Source: a bacterium
GTDB taxonomy: Bacteria; Electryoneota; B3-LCP
Length of the DNA: 64,000 bases
NCBI GenBank assembly: GCA_026394195.1
Contig: JAPKYS010000043.1
Location: 1 to 64,000, forward strand
Direction of reading: 5' to 3'
Shown: positions 23,578 through 33,482 of the stretch, one piece after another
Layout of the letters: every line of letters begins with the position of its first letter
Numbering within the stretch: position 1 is the first letter of the stretch
Notes under the pieces: generated by a model
Told to the model about the DNA's origin: nothing
What the model saw: only the letters and a program-made list of their open reading frames with translations
The model's database searches: none
Program-made: the position numbers and the translations under genes

Positions 23578-25500
23578 TTACCTCTTCAGACGAATGACCT
23601 CATCCAGCACTGTATCGGCAGTTGTAATCACGCGTGCCGAAGCTTGGAAGCCTCTCTGCGCGATGATCATATCCGCAAACTGCTTGGAGAGATCGACATT
23701 GGACATTTCCACATAGCCCGAGTAGATGGACGATCCCAGGTTGGTCTGCGCCAATCCATAAATGGCATCGCCGGAATTGGCGCTCATTTTATAGAGATTG
23801 TCGCCTTCCTTCGTCAGCCCCTGAGCATTATGGAAATCCGCCAGCACAATTTGTGCCAGCGTCAAAGTCTGGTCGTTGCTGAATGACCCCAGCACAGTAC
23901 CGTTTTCGTCGATGTAGACATTGTTCAAGGTCCCCATCCCATAACCGTTCTGGCTCTGCACCATGGTGGTTGAAGGGCTGGAAAACTGCGTAATGCCGTC
24001 TACACCGCCGGGAGTACCGGATTTGAGGTCGACGTTCACGATCGGAGCTGCGCCATTATTGGGGTTGTAGGCGAAGGACAGGACTCCGCCGGCATAGTTG
24101 AAGGATTGCAGCGAGCCGTCGTCGTTGAAAGTCACCGTACCCGTGTTCCCGCTGATAATCTGCGCAGGCTCTTCTACGCCGGCTTCCCAAGACCAGATAT
24201 TCGGAGTAGCGGTCTTGGTGAAGGTCACGTTCATGACGTGTTCCCCACCCAGCGAATCGTAGGTGACAATGGACGTCGTATGGCTGGTGTCAGCGGTTTC
24301 GATTGTCAGCACCTCGTCTAAAGCTCCTGCCGCCAATCCGTTCGCTGCCAACACCGTGACACCACCGCCGCCAATGTCGGTGATCGTGGTGATCAAACCA
24401 GTGGTCTCATCTGCTTGCAGGGTCAGGTTGGTTACAATGGGACTGCCTCCCTGCGAGGGTGTAAATGCATCCTCAGCAACCAGTGTTGAGGCGTCGCCGT
24501 CAGCGTACACGAAAGCCGCGCCACCGAAGATCTGGTCGGCGATATCGCCTGACATGGTGATTTCCGTGCCCGAACCGTGCCAGGTACGCGTCAATTTAAT
24601 TTCGCCGGAAGCGTCCAACGAAGCATCTACGCCATCCACCTGAGCATTGATGGCATTAATGAGATCCTGAACCGTCTGGTTACTGCCGGCTTCAAGACCT
24701 GTGATCGGTACTGCCACTCCACCATCGACTGCTATTTCGAAGTTATCGAAATCGGTGATACCCAGCGATGGATCGTCCAGTTGGGTGCTGAGGGTCAGGG
24801 GTGCGAGACCGACGTTGGCGCCCATTCCCGATCCCTGGGTGGCGTTCAATCCAGTGATGGTAATCTCGTGCGTGCCGCCCGCTCCGTTTTGGGCTACGCC
24901 GGATACCATGCTGACTCCGGTGCTCCCTGCATTCAGCAGAGTTGCCGTAGAGTCCGTTCCTTCCGCATCGAGATTGCAATACATGTCGATTTGAGTGGTG
25001 GCACTGGCTGGAGCCTTCATGCCGAAGGGGATCTGAATGGCACTGGGCGCCAGATTGGTGGCAATCATGCCCAATTGATCCGCCATATATCCCTGAACCC
25101 GCAGAGTGCCGCCTTGAGCCGTCATGTAGCCGTCCGCATCGATGTTGAATGCGCCGGAACGGGTAAAGTAGTTCTGAATGCCATCGGTCACTACGAAGAA
25201 GCCGTCGCCCTGAATGGCCAAGTCAGTATAATTGCCGGTGGATTCCAGCGTTCCCTGCTGGAATTGAGTATCCACCGAAGCGATTTTTACGCCCAGACCG
25301 ATCTGCATGGGATTGACTCCACCGAAACCATTTCCAGGACTGGTGGCGGAACGTAGGGTTTGGGTCAGCATTTCAGCGAAAGTAGCTCGACTTGATTTGA
25401 ACCCGATTGTGTTGACATTGGCGATATTGTTGCCGATGACGTCTAACCAGGTCTGGTAGTTACGGATGCCGGAAACACCGGCGTACAGTGAACGCATCAT
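23578..25500 (-). CDS. flgE: flagellar hook protein FlgE
   Basis: 640 residues; strong SD (AGGAGG) before MMRSLYAGVSGIRN. The N-terminal rod-hook signature is GNNIANVNTIGFKSSRATF and the C-terminal D0 helix ends in SARVITTADTVLDEVIRL. The Gly/Thr-rich middle (about 190-480) is the outer hook domains; total length is well above the roughly 400 residues of enteric FlgE but common in other phyla. Exported and polymerised by FlgD and measured by FliK, both encoded just upstream. Hook genes are often sigma-54 dependent, but no sigma-54 site is seen in the 176 bases before it. Confidence 0.95.
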   Translation of the reverse strand: MMRSLYAGVSGIRNYQTWLDVIGNNIANVNTIGFKSSRATFAEMLTQTLRSATSPGNGFGGVNPMQIGLGVKIASVDTQFQQGTLESTGNYTDLAIQGDGFFVVTDGIQNYFTRSGAFNIDADGYMTAQGGTLRVQGYMADQLGMIATNLAPSAIQIPFGMKAPASATTQIDMYCNLDAEGTDSTATLLNAGSTGVSMVSGVAQNGAGGTHEITITGLNATQGSGMGANVGLAPLTLSTQLDDPSLGITDFDNFEIAVDGGVAVPITGLEAGSNQTVQDLINAINAQVDGVDASLDASGEIKLTRTWHGSGTEITMSGDIADQIFGGAAFVYADGDASTLVAEDAFTPSQGGSPIVTNLTLQADETTGLITTITDIGGGGVTVLAANGLAAGALDEVLTIETADTSHTTSIVTYDSLGGEHVMNVTFTKTATPNIWSWEAGVEEPAQIISGNTGTVTFNDDGSLQSFNYAGGVLSFAYNPNNGAAPIVNVDLKSGTPGGVDGITQFSSPSTTMVQSQNGYGMGTLNNVYIDENGTVLGSFSNDQTLTLAQIVLADFHNAQGLTKEGDNLYKMSANSGDAIYGLAQTNLGSSIYSGYVEMSNVDLSKQFADMIIAQRGFQASARVITTADTVLDEVIRLKR

Positions 25501-25676
25501 TTTAAATTCCTCCTGATTTGGCGAACGGTCACGGTTTCACGGTTCGTTGGCGCGGCTTCTTTCATTCCGCTGCGCCGGGGGCCTCCTCAGGAAGAGGTCC
25601 AGCCCTGTTCGTGAAACACCCTGCCGTTCTGCGGTTTACATCTTGTCTTTGGTTGATTATAATTTGTCTGGTTGTT

Positions 25677-26057
25677 CTACAAAATTACCGTCGAATCGAT
25701 GTTGGTCACCACTTGATCCTTCAAATGACCACCTTCCATGGCAGTGATCACCGTGCGATTCGCCACGGAAACCACGAAAGCTCGCTCATCCAAAAGCACC
25801 AGGCTGGAACGGGAGCCTTTCTGGGCGGCGCTTTCAACCGCAGCATTCACCCGCTGCAACTCATCCTGGGTAAGCTGGATGCCGCGCTGTTCCATTCGTT
25901 CCAGAGCGTGCGCCGAGAATCTCACTCCACCCTGAATGGCGTTGGCTTCTTTCAAGAAGCGGGCAAACTCACCAACCTTGCCGGGTTTAACGGATTCCGG
26001 ACGCTGAGCCTCCTGCTGAATGGGCGGCGGTCCCTGGATGCGCCGTAAATCAATCAC
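25677..26057 (-). CDS. TIGR02530-type flagellar operon protein
   Basis: 126 residues from a GTG start at 26057: AAGGAGGTGA lies 7 bases before GTG ATT GAT TTA, whereas a longer frame would overlap flgD by 100 bases without an SD. The C-terminal 90 residues match the conserved flagellar operon family found between flgD and flgE: VRFSAHALERMEQRGIQL, RVNAAVESAAQKGSRSSLVL and SVANRTVITAM, ending NIDSTVIL. No biochemical role is established for this family. The N-terminus is short and Gln/Pro-rich. Its position between flgD and flgE is the usual one. Confidence 0.9.
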   Translation of the reverse strand: MIDLRRIQGPPPIQQEAQRPESVKPGKVGEFARFLKEANAIQGGVRFSAHALERMEQRGIQLTQDELQRVNAAVESAAQKGSRSSLVLLDERAFVVSVANRTVITAMEGGHLKDQVVTNIDSTVIL

Positions 26058-26092
26058 CTTCTCACCTCCTTCCACTTCGTTAAATGTTATGA

Positions 26093-26770
26093 TCAGACCT
26101 CGAGGATCTTGTACACGTCCCCTAACGCGATCTGCATCGAACCCACCAGAAATTCCGGCATGCCCTGGGTGTAAGTGACGCCGGTGATCGTACCGCAAGT
26201 GTAAGTCGTGCTCTGGACGGCCAGACCTGCGCCGGTTTTGGCGCTCACGCTGAACGTGTAGACTCCGTCGGTCATGGCGTTGCCTTCATCGTCCAGACCG
26301 TCCCAGGTAAATTGCTGTTCGCCTGATGATTGCGGTCCTGCTTCGATGGTGCGAATGACCGCGCCGGCTTCATTCTTAATGGTGATCTCCACGGTCTGCG
26401 CTGCACCGCCCAGGTTGTAGTTCAACATAGTTTCAGCGCCATCCACCAGCTCCACCTGATCGCCGTAAGCTGTCACGCTCCTGCCGATCATGGAAGCGGC
26501 CATGGTATTGTTGACAGACTGCGCCAGGATCATGTTGGTCGATTGAGACATCTGCAGGTTTTCGTTCATCTGCGTCAACTGCTCCAACTGACTGAACTGA
26601 GCCAATTGCGCCGAAAACTGCTGGCTGTCGACCGGATTCATCGGGTCCTGGTAGGCCAGCTGGATCATCAGCAGTTTCAAAAAATCCGCCTGATCCATGG
26701 CTGCGTTGCTGCCGGTGGATTGATAGAGGTCCATTCCGACTCCGCTGATACCGCCAATTTGTGGACTCAT
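26093..26770 (-). CDS. flgD: flagellar hook capping protein FlgD
   Basis: 225 residues from the ATG at 26770 (MSPQIGGISGVGMDLYQ), preceded by AAAGGAGGTG at good spacing; the open frame further upstream overlaps fliK out of frame and is not used. The N-terminal conserved block is MDQADFLKLLMIQLAYQDPMNPVDSQ then AQFSQLEQLTQMN. The C-terminal Ig-like domain (about 110-190) has the FlgD pattern FTWDGLDDEGNAMTDGVYTF. It caps the growing rod-hook so that FlgE can polymerise. Confidence 0.95.
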   Translation of the reverse strand: MSPQIGGISGVGMDLYQSTGSNAAMDQADFLKLLMIQLAYQDPMNPVDSQQFSAQLAQFSQLEQLTQMNENLQMSQSTNMILAQSVNNTMAASMIGRSVTAYGDQVELVDGAETMLNYNLGGAAQTVEITIKNEAGAVIRTIEAGPQSSGEQQFTWDGLDDEGNAMTDGVYTFSVSAKTGAGLAVQSTTYTCGTITGVTYTQGMPEFLVGSMQIALGDVYKILEV

Positions 26771-26801
26771 GATTTCACCTCCTTTCGCATGGATAGATGA
26801 T

Positions 26802-29111
26802 TTATGCGACCAGATCGAAGGTATTATACCCCAGATCCAGTTTGCGTCGTGGTTCTCCGTTCTTGCCGTCCGGAGAAGCATGTTCTTTATCTCGAGAACC
26901 ATCCTGATCGCTCTGGCTGTTCTGCTTTTCGTTCGTCTGCGGCGTCCAGCGATTTTGCTGGGCTCGGCTTTCAATTTCGCACTGCGTTAGATTGTAACCC
27001 TGAGCAGCGATGATGCTGGTTAGTTCGGTTCTGACTTCGATGAGCGCGGTGGTCGCTTCGTGACGTTCGGTCGTGATATGGAGCTTGACGTCTTTTCCCT
27101 CAGCTTCGATCTGCACTAAAAGCGATCCCAGATGCGGTGGCGTGAGGGTCAGTCGAAGTTCCGCAACCTCGCCGATTTTCAGCAGCTTGGCTTGAGCCTG
27201 TATTTTTTCTGCCAGATCCTTGAAGTTCTGGATGCGGTGGATCGCTCCATTAGGATCTTTCGGCATCTGGTCCAGCCAGTCTTTCAGCGCTGCTTCCGGC
27301 GGTTGAAGTTTTTCGGTTGTTGCCGCGTCCGGAGAGTTCCCCGGCATGGGTTGAGAAATCACCTGCGGTTCAGGGTTCTTGGGTCGAGACTCTTCCGACT
27401 TCGGAAAGGTTTTCGAATCTGCCGGATCTCCATCTCTATGGTTGGATTGAGGTTGATATCCTGTGGGGTCAGGCTGATTTGTCTGGCTGACAGCCGGTTG
27501 AGCTTCGGATGAACGATTCGACGGATGAAGGTCCGGCGTTAGGACTGTTCCTTCCTTCTTAAAGACTGTCTCGGGAAAAACCGGTACTGCATTGATCTTA
27601 GCAGCGAGATGGCTGTGCTGCGCCGGATTGAAGACAGCCTCTTTGAAACTCTTCGGCGGCACTGGAGCAGCATAGTCGGATTTTGCACCACCTGCGGGCG
27701 CTATGAGTGGCGCTGCGGCTTCCGAGACCACCTGATGAGTCACGTCCGGTTCACCGGCAGGTTTATCCACACTCTTAACGCCTTCCGGATTAGATTTTAC
27801 CACGGGCTGAACGAGTTCTTCAGTCGTATGGTTCGCTCTGAATTCTGTAGTGTGCTTCACCAACACCGGCTGCGCCATCGGACGATGGGTGACTGCTTCC
27901 ACGACGACCGGTATCGCCATCTGTGGCGGCGCTGGTTGGGGAATTGGAGCAGCTTGCGTGACTTCAATCGGCTGGAGCGCGCTTTTCTGCAGGTGCAACA
28001 GCGGCACGGCTTCAACTGTCTCGCTCTGATGATCAGCCACTTGCTTGACCACGATTGGAGTGGTCGGATGAGCAGCGATATTTTTAATCCGGGGCGCTTC
28101 CGTGTGATCGAGTATGGCAGCTGTGACGTCCGATATACCTTTCATCGCGGTTTTCGCTACCGGCGCTGAGGTTTCCAGAGTATTGGCGGCTGCCAATGTT
28201 GATATTCCCTGCTGACTGAAGACTTGATTCGGCTTCTGGTTGGCCGCTTGCACGAAATCGGATCTGGTTGGCGTAGGTTCGACCCGCTCCGGAGCAGCCT
28301 TCCCGGCAGCTACTGTCGCTGTCGGTTTAACGTCCGCCTTTGGATGATCCTGAAGGCTGATGACCGTCGCAGACTGGCGATCGTTGCTATAATCTATTGT
28401 CACTGGTATCGGCTTCAGAGATGACTGGCTCGGTGAAGCCGTAATGGAAGTGGCTCTTTGCGCTGGTATGGCTGTCTCATTGAGCACAGGTGCTGGGTGG
28501 GGCGCGACGGACCGACTATCGTTGCGGACGATCCCTGGCGCGGCAACGGTCGGTTTCTGCATCACCGGACTCAGAATGATCCGCTCGCTTTCCAGGTCTG
28601 GCGTGACCACTGCCCCGGCAGCTGGTTTCGACGTCTGAATTTTGGCTGTGCTTGCTGGGGAAGCTGGCTCGAGAATGGAAAGATTTTCTCGTTCTGCCCT
28701 CGGAGGGCGGGCTGTCGGGCGTTCAGATGTCGGAAGATGCTCATCGGTGGTCTGGTTGACTGCCTTCCCAATAGCAGATTTCGGCTGGATAGAGCGCAAT
28801 TGGCGACTGTCGAACTCAACCGGCGCTGTCTTAAAACCTTCGGTATTTTGTTTCACCTGCTCAACTCGAATGCCGGCTTCAGTCTGAAGTGTAGATATCT
28901 TTGCATCAGCCTCAACCGCTGCAGCCACTCCGGGCTTTCCGGTAACAGCTTTTTGCCCGCTCGCCACTGCGAAAGGTGCGGATTGCAGCAACGCCGCAAA
29001 ATCGCCGATTACCTCACCGTGGCCTGACCGCGATTTGATCTTCCTGGCAACCGGCGCGTTAGCTGGTTCCAGTTTCTTTACTGCCAAATATATCAGGTTG
29101 TCGGCTTTCAT
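26802..29111 (-). CDS. fliK: flagellar hook-length control protein FliK
   Basis: 769 residues. A long Ala/Pro/Thr/Val-rich, low-complexity N-terminal region (about 30-600) is the exported ruler part, and its size is consistent with FliK proteins of other phyla. The C-terminal domain (about 635-720) has the FliK_C signature VAELRLTLTPPHLGSLLVQI with the ETTER-like segment ITTERHEATTALIEVRTEL. The basic Gln-rich tail ends the protein. It measures the hook and triggers FlhB to change substrate class. It lies between the MotE-like gene and flgD. Confidence 0.92.
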   Translation of the reverse strand: MKADNLIYLAVKKLEPANAPVARKIKSRSGHGEVIGDFAALLQSAPFAVASGQKAVTGKPGVAAAVEADAKISTLQTEAGIRVEQVKQNTEGFKTAPVEFDSRQLRSIQPKSAIGKAVNQTTDEHLPTSERPTARPPRAERENLSILEPASPASTAKIQTSKPAAGAVVTPDLESERIILSPVMQKPTVAAPGIVRNDSRSVAPHPAPVLNETAIPAQRATSITASPSQSSLKPIPVTIDYSNDRQSATVISLQDHPKADVKPTATVAAGKAAPERVEPTPTRSDFVQAANQKPNQVFSQQGISTLAAANTLETSAPVAKTAMKGISDVTAAILDHTEAPRIKNIAAHPTTPIVVKQVADHQSETVEAVPLLHLQKSALQPIEVTQAAPIPQPAPPQMAIPVVVEAVTHRPMAQPVLVKHTTEFRANHTTEELVQPVVKSNPEGVKSVDKPAGEPDVTHQVVSEAAAPLIAPAGGAKSDYAAPVPPKSFKEAVFNPAQHSHLAAKINAVPVFPETVFKKEGTVLTPDLHPSNRSSEAQPAVSQTNQPDPTGYQPQSNHRDGDPADSKTFPKSEESRPKNPEPQVISQPMPGNSPDAATTEKLQPPEAALKDWLDQMPKDPNGAIHRIQNFKDLAEKIQAQAKLLKIGEVAELRLTLTPPHLGSLLVQIEAEGKDVKLHITTERHEATTALIEVRTELTSIIAAQGYNLTQCEIESRAQQNRWTPQTNEKQNSQSDQDGSRDKEHASPDGKNGEPRRKLDLGYNTFDLVA

Positions 29112-29142
29112 GAGTCTTTTATCTGTCGAAGTGTAAATCGTG

Positions 29143-29856
29143 CTATCGTTGAACGATCGGTTTCAAAATGGTCTCGCTGATGCGGGATGACCTGGTTGCC
29201 GGCAGCGCCGCCATAATTTGCGCCGCCTGGCGCTGCTTGAGTCGCATTAAAATATCGATCACCATGTCGTCCCCCAGTGGAAGCAGCATCTTGGCGGCTT
29301 CTTCTGCGGGCATGTTCTCTACAATTTTTGCCAGTTTCGCCGTTTTTTTCAGGGCGAGCGAATCCGACACGGTCGCTTTCTCCTTGGGGCTTTCCTTTGC
29401 AGCAGTTAACTCCTGCCTGGTCGCTACCAGGAGGGAATCGCTCTGGCGAATCTGCGACTTCAATTCCTCGACCGTGGTGTTGATCTTTTGCGATTCTGCC
29501 AGCCGGATGTTGTCTTCCTGCACCTTCTTCAGGGAATCCTCGTTGACAGATTGCTTCGGGGTCTCGGTTACCAGTGATTCTGAGGCGACGCTAATTACTT
29601 CGACTACAGGTTCAGGCTCACCCAGATCTATCTTCAGAACGGGCTTTTTTTCGACGACTGCCGATATATTCTTGGGAGGTTCAGGAGGAACATAGGTCGC
29701 TTTTAAGTAGAAATAATTGCCGACCCCGGCAGCGATGTACAACCCTACGAACACTCCGATCAGAGGCAGCAGTTTGATTATTGCTTTTTTGGGTTTCGCT
29801 TCTACTGGCGCCTCAGTGGGCGCTTCTTCGTTGATTAATTCTTCGTCTTTATCCAC
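29143..29856 (-). CDS. MotE/YlxF-like flagellar protein with MgtE-N-type domain
   Basis: 237 residues. A cytoplasmic N-terminus (EELINEEAPTEAPVEAKPKK) is followed by one membrane helix (about 28-50, IIKLLPLIGVFVGLYIAAGVG), a variable and coiled-coil region (about 80-165) and a C-terminal MgtE_N/FliG-like helical domain (about 170-237: IVENMPAEEAAKMLLPL, MVIDILMRLKQRQAAQIM). The arrangement and the place between fliJ and fliK match MotE (Rhizobia) and YlxF (Bacillus); MotE is a periplasmic chaperone for MotC. The partner here is unknown. Confidence 0.8.
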   Translation of the reverse strand: MDKDEELINEEAPTEAPVEAKPKKAIIKLLPLIGVFVGLYIAAGVGNYFYLKATYVPPEPPKNISAVVEKKPVLKIDLGEPEPVVEVISVASESLVTETPKQSVNEDSLKKVQEDNIRLAESQKINTTVEELKSQIRQSDSLLVATRQELTAAKESPKEKATVSDSLALKKTAKLAKIVENMPAEEAAKMLLPLGDDMVIDILMRLKQRQAAQIMAALPATRSSRISETILKPIVQR

Positions 29857-29867
29857 CGTATCATCCC

Positions 29868-30344
29868 CTATATTTCTTCGAGCTCAGCACACTGGACTTC
29901 GGGACGCCAGCTCCGTCCGATTCGGCAGCCTAATTCGTCCAGAAATGCCTGGGTTTCCTTTTCCGCTTCGATCCGATATTCTTCCTGGCGGCGTTCCTTA
30001 AGCTTTTCCAGAATTTTCTTATCCTTGGAAGCCTGAATCAGGGCTTCCCGCTTCTCTTCGACTTCGCATTCCTGAGCCTCAGTGCGATAGGCTTGCGCCC
30101 GCAGCTCTTCAGCCTGCCACATCCGCCAGCCGTGCATGAGTTTCAGGTCTCCGGCTGTGGCGCTTTTGGTCAACGCCTGTCTGAGCTTCTCACTGCTGTG
30201 AGCTGAATCTTCGGCAGCTTCTTCCAACCGGCGTAACTGCCGCTGGTACTCTGCCTGAGACACCGCCAATTCACGCTGGCACTCTTTCTCTTTGGTCTTG
30301 CGAACGTCGACGACGCGTTCCAAACGGAATTTAAATTTTTTCAT
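29868..30344 (-). CDS. fliJ: flagellar export protein FliJ
   Basis: 158 residues, almost entirely a charged two-helix coiled coil, beginning with the FliJ signature MKKFKFRLERVVDVRKTKEKEC. It is the general chaperone and central stalk of the FliI ATPase ring, linking it to FlhA. ATG overlaps the fliI stop (ATGA), so production is coupled to the ATPase. Confidence 0.92.
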   Translation of the reverse strand: MKKFKFRLERVVDVRKTKEKECQRELAVSQAEYQRQLRRLEEAAEDSAHSSEKLRQALTKSATAGDLKLMHGWRMWQAEELRAQAYRTEAQECEVEEKREALIQASKDKKILEKLKERRQEEYRIEAEKETQAFLDELGCRIGRSWRPEVQCAELEEI

Positions 30345-31681
30345 GCCGCCAGCTCAAGTAATTGCTGCCGAGTGTTATGATAAACACCCCGGTCATTCAG
30401 ATCCTGCTTCAAGAAATTGGTGATCGCTTCTATCTTTTCTAAAGCTTTATCAATTTTAGGATTCGATCCTTCAACGTAAGCACCGATATTGACCAGATCT
30501 TCCGCTTCGCGGTAGACCGCCAGGTTTTCCAGTAGCACGCGAGCCGCTTGCAGATGATCCTTATCTACCACTTCGATCATCAGACGGCTGATGGACTCCA
30601 ACGCATCGATGGCAGGATAGTGGTTTTTCGCCGCCATCTTGCGGGAGAGCACGATGTGCCCGTCCAGGATCGACCGGACCGCATCAGCGATGGGCTCGTT
30701 CATGTCGTCGCCTTCGACCAGCACGGTATATAATCCGGTAATGCTGCCGCGTTCGGCAGCGCCGGAGCGTTCCAGCAGGCGTGGTAAGAGCGCGAAGACT
30801 GAAGGCGTATATCCGCGTGTGGTCGGCGGCTCACCGATGGCCAGACCAATTTCACGCTGCGCCATCGCCAGCCGGGTGACGGAATCCATCATCAGCATGA
30901 CGTCCAGCCCCCGGTCGCGAAAATCTTCAGCGATGGCAGTCGCAACCTGCGCCCCCTTGATGCGGATCAACGATGGCTGATCGGACGTCACTGCCACGAC
31001 CACAGACCTTTTCAATCCTTCATCACCCAGATCTTTTTCAATGAATTCCCGCACTTCACGACCACGTTCGCCCACCAGGGCAATCACGTTCACCTGAGCG
31101 GAGGTATTTCGGGCAATCATCCCCATCAGGACGGACTTGCCCACACCCGACCCAGCGAAGATGCCGACGCGCTGCCCTTTTCCACAGGTTAAAAGGGCGT
31201 CTATGGCTCTGACACCGGTCGCCAAAGGTTCTTTGATCCTCTGACGTTTGAGCGGTGAGGGCGGCTTCCCGGAGGCAGACCGGGTTCCGTCAATCTGCAA
31301 TGGTCCTTTCTCGTCCAGAGGACGCCCCAGTCCGTCCAAAACTCGTCCCAACAGCCCGAAACCGGTCGGAACGCGCAGGGGTTCTCGCCGGGCAGTCACC
31401 AGGTATCCCGGAGCAATCCCTTCCAACTCACCCAACGGCATCAGCAGCACTCGATTGCCGCGAAACCCGACCACTTCCGCCTGTATCACGCTGCCCTTCG
31501 GAGATTCGATCTTGCAGATCTCACCGACCGCCACCGGTGGTCCGATTGAATGCACCACCAGGCCTATGATCTCATCGACCCGCCCGCGATGCACCAACAA
31601 CCGACATTTATCCAACCGGTCGAAATAGGGTTTGAATCGGGCAGTCATCGCCTGCCCGGTGGCTTCGGAACAGGCTCTCAT
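30341..31681 (-). CDS. fliI: flagellum-specific ATPase FliI
   Basis: 446 residues, normal length. Walker A is IFAGSGVGKSVLMGMIA, the arm ALVGERGREVREFIEKDLG contains the catalytic Glu, Walker B is GLDVMLMMDSVTRLAMAQRE, and the family block EIGLAIGEPPTTRGYTPSVF follows. The N-terminal beta-barrel and C-terminal FliJ-contacting domain are in place. The hexamer energises early steps of export. The gene overlaps both fliH and fliJ by four bases. Confidence 0.97.
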   Translation of the reverse strand: MRACSEATGQAMTARFKPYFDRLDKCRLLVHRGRVDEIIGLVVHSIGPPVAVGEICKIESPKGSVIQAEVVGFRGNRVLLMPLGELEGIAPGYLVTARREPLRVPTGFGLLGRVLDGLGRPLDEKGPLQIDGTRSASGKPPSPLKRQRIKEPLATGVRAIDALLTCGKGQRVGIFAGSGVGKSVLMGMIARNTSAQVNVIALVGERGREVREFIEKDLGDEGLKRSVVVAVTSDQPSLIRIKGAQVATAIAEDFRDRGLDVMLMMDSVTRLAMAQREIGLAIGEPPTTRGYTPSVFALLPRLLERSGAAERGSITGLYTVLVEGDDMNEPIADAVRSILDGHIVLSRKMAAKNHYPAIDALESISRLMIEVVDKDHLQAARVLLENLAVYREAEDLVNIGAYVEGSNPKIDKALEKIEAITNFLKQDLNDRGVYHNTRQQLLELAA

Positions 31682-32388
31682 GGTGTGGCTTCCATCTCTT
31701 GTGACAGGGTTCGCCGCAATTCGTTCAATTGTGTATTGAAATCCGCATCAATAATTCCGGATGACGTGGCAACTGTGCAGCTCCCCGGAGTCACACTTTT
31801 ATCAGCTTCGATTTTAAAATGTTCTATCCCTTCGGATAGCCCGATAATTTCAGCTCGGGCGTTCTTCATGATATCAAAATCCTGCGGGTTGACCTTGACG
31901 AAAATCCGGGTTTTATCTGAGGCTTCGGCGATAACTTTCTTTATGGTCTGTTTGACCAGATCTTCGTGGTCATGAGCCGCCTGCCCGACAATGACTTCCG
32001 CCGTGCTGACTGCCAATTTGACCGTCTCTTCTTCCAAATTTTGGTAGAATTTCAGGATACTTTCATCGAGATCTTTCAAGGTCTGCGTCAAAAAAGCCGA
32101 TACCTTCCGAGCTTCGATCTGACCCGGTCGTTGTCCCAACTGAAATCCTTCATCGAGACCCTGATAATATGCTGATTCGGCGTTCTCCCAGCCCTTTTCA
32201 ATCTCAGATTCGGTGCAGAGCAGAAACCAATCGGTGGGATTGAGTCTCGGGAGTTCCGTCACCACGTTGGAGACTGCCTTGACGGTCACTGCCTGAGCCG
32301 GGCTGTCCAAGAGGCGGTAGGAACCCCGCCGCAGGGTGCGAGCCCGGGGTATTTCTTTCAGTTTTTCTAGTGTTCTGACGATCTGCAT
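31678..32388 (-). CDS. fliH: flagellar assembly protein FliH
   Basis: 236 residues. Central coiled coil (about 90-130, EGFQLGQRPGQIEARKVSAFL) and C-terminal domain (about 135-230) with VKLAVSTAEVIVGQAAHDHE and the FliH/VATPase-E-like VTPGSCTVATSSGIIDADFNTQL. It binds and restrains FliI and docks it to the C-ring. It follows fliG and overlaps fliI. The N-terminus is poorly conserved, as usual for the family. Confidence 0.92.
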   Translation of the reverse strand: MQIVRTLEKLKEIPRARTLRRGSYRLLDSPAQAVTVKAVSNVVTELPRLNPTDWFLLCTESEIEKGWENAESAYYQGLDEGFQLGQRPGQIEARKVSAFLTQTLKDLDESILKFYQNLEEETVKLAVSTAEVIVGQAAHDHEDLVKQTIKKVIAEASDKTRIFVKVNPQDFDIMKNARAEIIGLSEGIEHFKIEADKSVTPGSCTVATSSGIIDADFNTQLNELRRTLSQEMEATP

Positions 32389-32427
32389 GTGTCGTCGATC
32401 GGATTTCTGATTAAAGTTATGGAAGTT

Positions 32428-33447
32428 TTAAACCAATTGATCTTCTGCCGTCGCCATCATGATCTGGCCTTCCTCTTCCAGGCGCCTGATGACGTCGATG
32501 ATGCGCTGCTGGGATTCTTCCACTTCACGCAGCCGCACCGGACCCATGTATTTCAATTCCTCGATCACGATATCCGCGGCACGCTTGGACATGTTCGACA
32601 AGATTTTGGACTTCAGTTCTTCGGACACAGCCTTCAGAGCCATCGCCAGGTCCTTGTTGTCGATCTCTTTGAGTACTTTTTGCACCGACCGGTCATCGAG
32701 GTGAATTATATCTTCAAAGACGAACATCAGGTTTTTAATTTCAGTTGCCAGCTCGGGATCTTCCTTGGCGACGCCGTTCATGATGTGCTTTTCGTAACGC
32801 TGCCCGACGAGATTCAGAATGTCCGCCGCCGCTTTTACTCCTCCCAACTTATGCGAACTTTGGGAAAAATCGATGCGAGATTCGAGTACCTTTTCCACTG
32901 CTTTGATCGTTTCCGGCGAAACGCGCTCCATCTTCGCCAGACGATGAATCACGTCGACCTGGGTCGGCGGGGATAGATCAGCCAGTACGGTTGCGGCTTG
33001 AATCGGATTGAGCTGGGTTAACACAAGAGCGATGGTCTGAGGGTGTTCTTTCTGCAGAAACGCCATGAGCTGATTGGGATCCACTTCGCGCAGAATGTTA
33101 AATCCCCTCACCTGCATGGACATCTGCACTTTCTTGATAATCTCCATCGCCTTCTTATCACCGACCGCTTTTTCCAGAATCCCTCTGGCGTAATCAAGCC
33201 CCCCTGATGTGATGTATTCCTGGGCTTTGTACATCGCGTAATATTCTTCCAGGACTCTCTGCATGGTGCTCGAAGATACGTTCTTCAGAGCAGCAATCTC
33301 CGTGGTCAGAGATTCCAGCTCATCTTCGCCCAGGTGCTGGTATAGATTGACGCTGACTTCGGGACCCAGAGCCATAACAAAGATGGCGGCTTTCTTCTTC
33401 CCGTTCAGATCGTCGTATTCAAGTTTTGTTTTTGCTAATGGCGGCAT
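32428..33447 (-). CDS. fliG: flagellar motor switch protein FliG
   Basis: 339 residues. The N-domain (KKAAIFVMALGPEVSVNLYQ) binds FliF. The middle domain has the EHPQ motif (LQKEHPQTIALVLTQL). The C-domain carries the torque helix with conserved charges (VFEDIIHLDDRSVQKVLKEI, NMSKRAADIVIEELKYMGPV). FliG couples stator rotation to the rotor. Length and motifs are ordinary. Confidence 0.97.
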   Translation of the reverse strand: MPPLAKTKLEYDDLNGKKKAAIFVMALGPEVSVNLYQHLGEDELESLTTEIAALKNVSSSTMQRVLEEYYAMYKAQEYITSGGLDYARGILEKAVGDKKAMEIIKKVQMSMQVRGFNILREVDPNQLMAFLQKEHPQTIALVLTQLNPIQAATVLADLSPPTQVDVIHRLAKMERVSPETIKAVEKVLESRIDFSQSSHKLGGVKAAADILNLVGQRYEKHIMNGVAKEDPELATEIKNLMFVFEDIIHLDDRSVQKVLKEIDNKDLAMALKAVSEELKSKILSNMSKRAADIVIEELKYMGPVRLREVEESQQRIIDVIRRLEEEGQIMMATAEDQLV

Positions 33448-33482
33448 GACGTGTGTACCGACGCTTTTTAAGATTAAGGAAT

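Noticed and set aside
26771..26974. N-terminal extension of FlgD into fliK
   Set aside because: It lies antiphase to fliK coding sequence, is Arg-rich nonsense, and the strong AAAGGAGGTG precedes the internal ATG at 26770.
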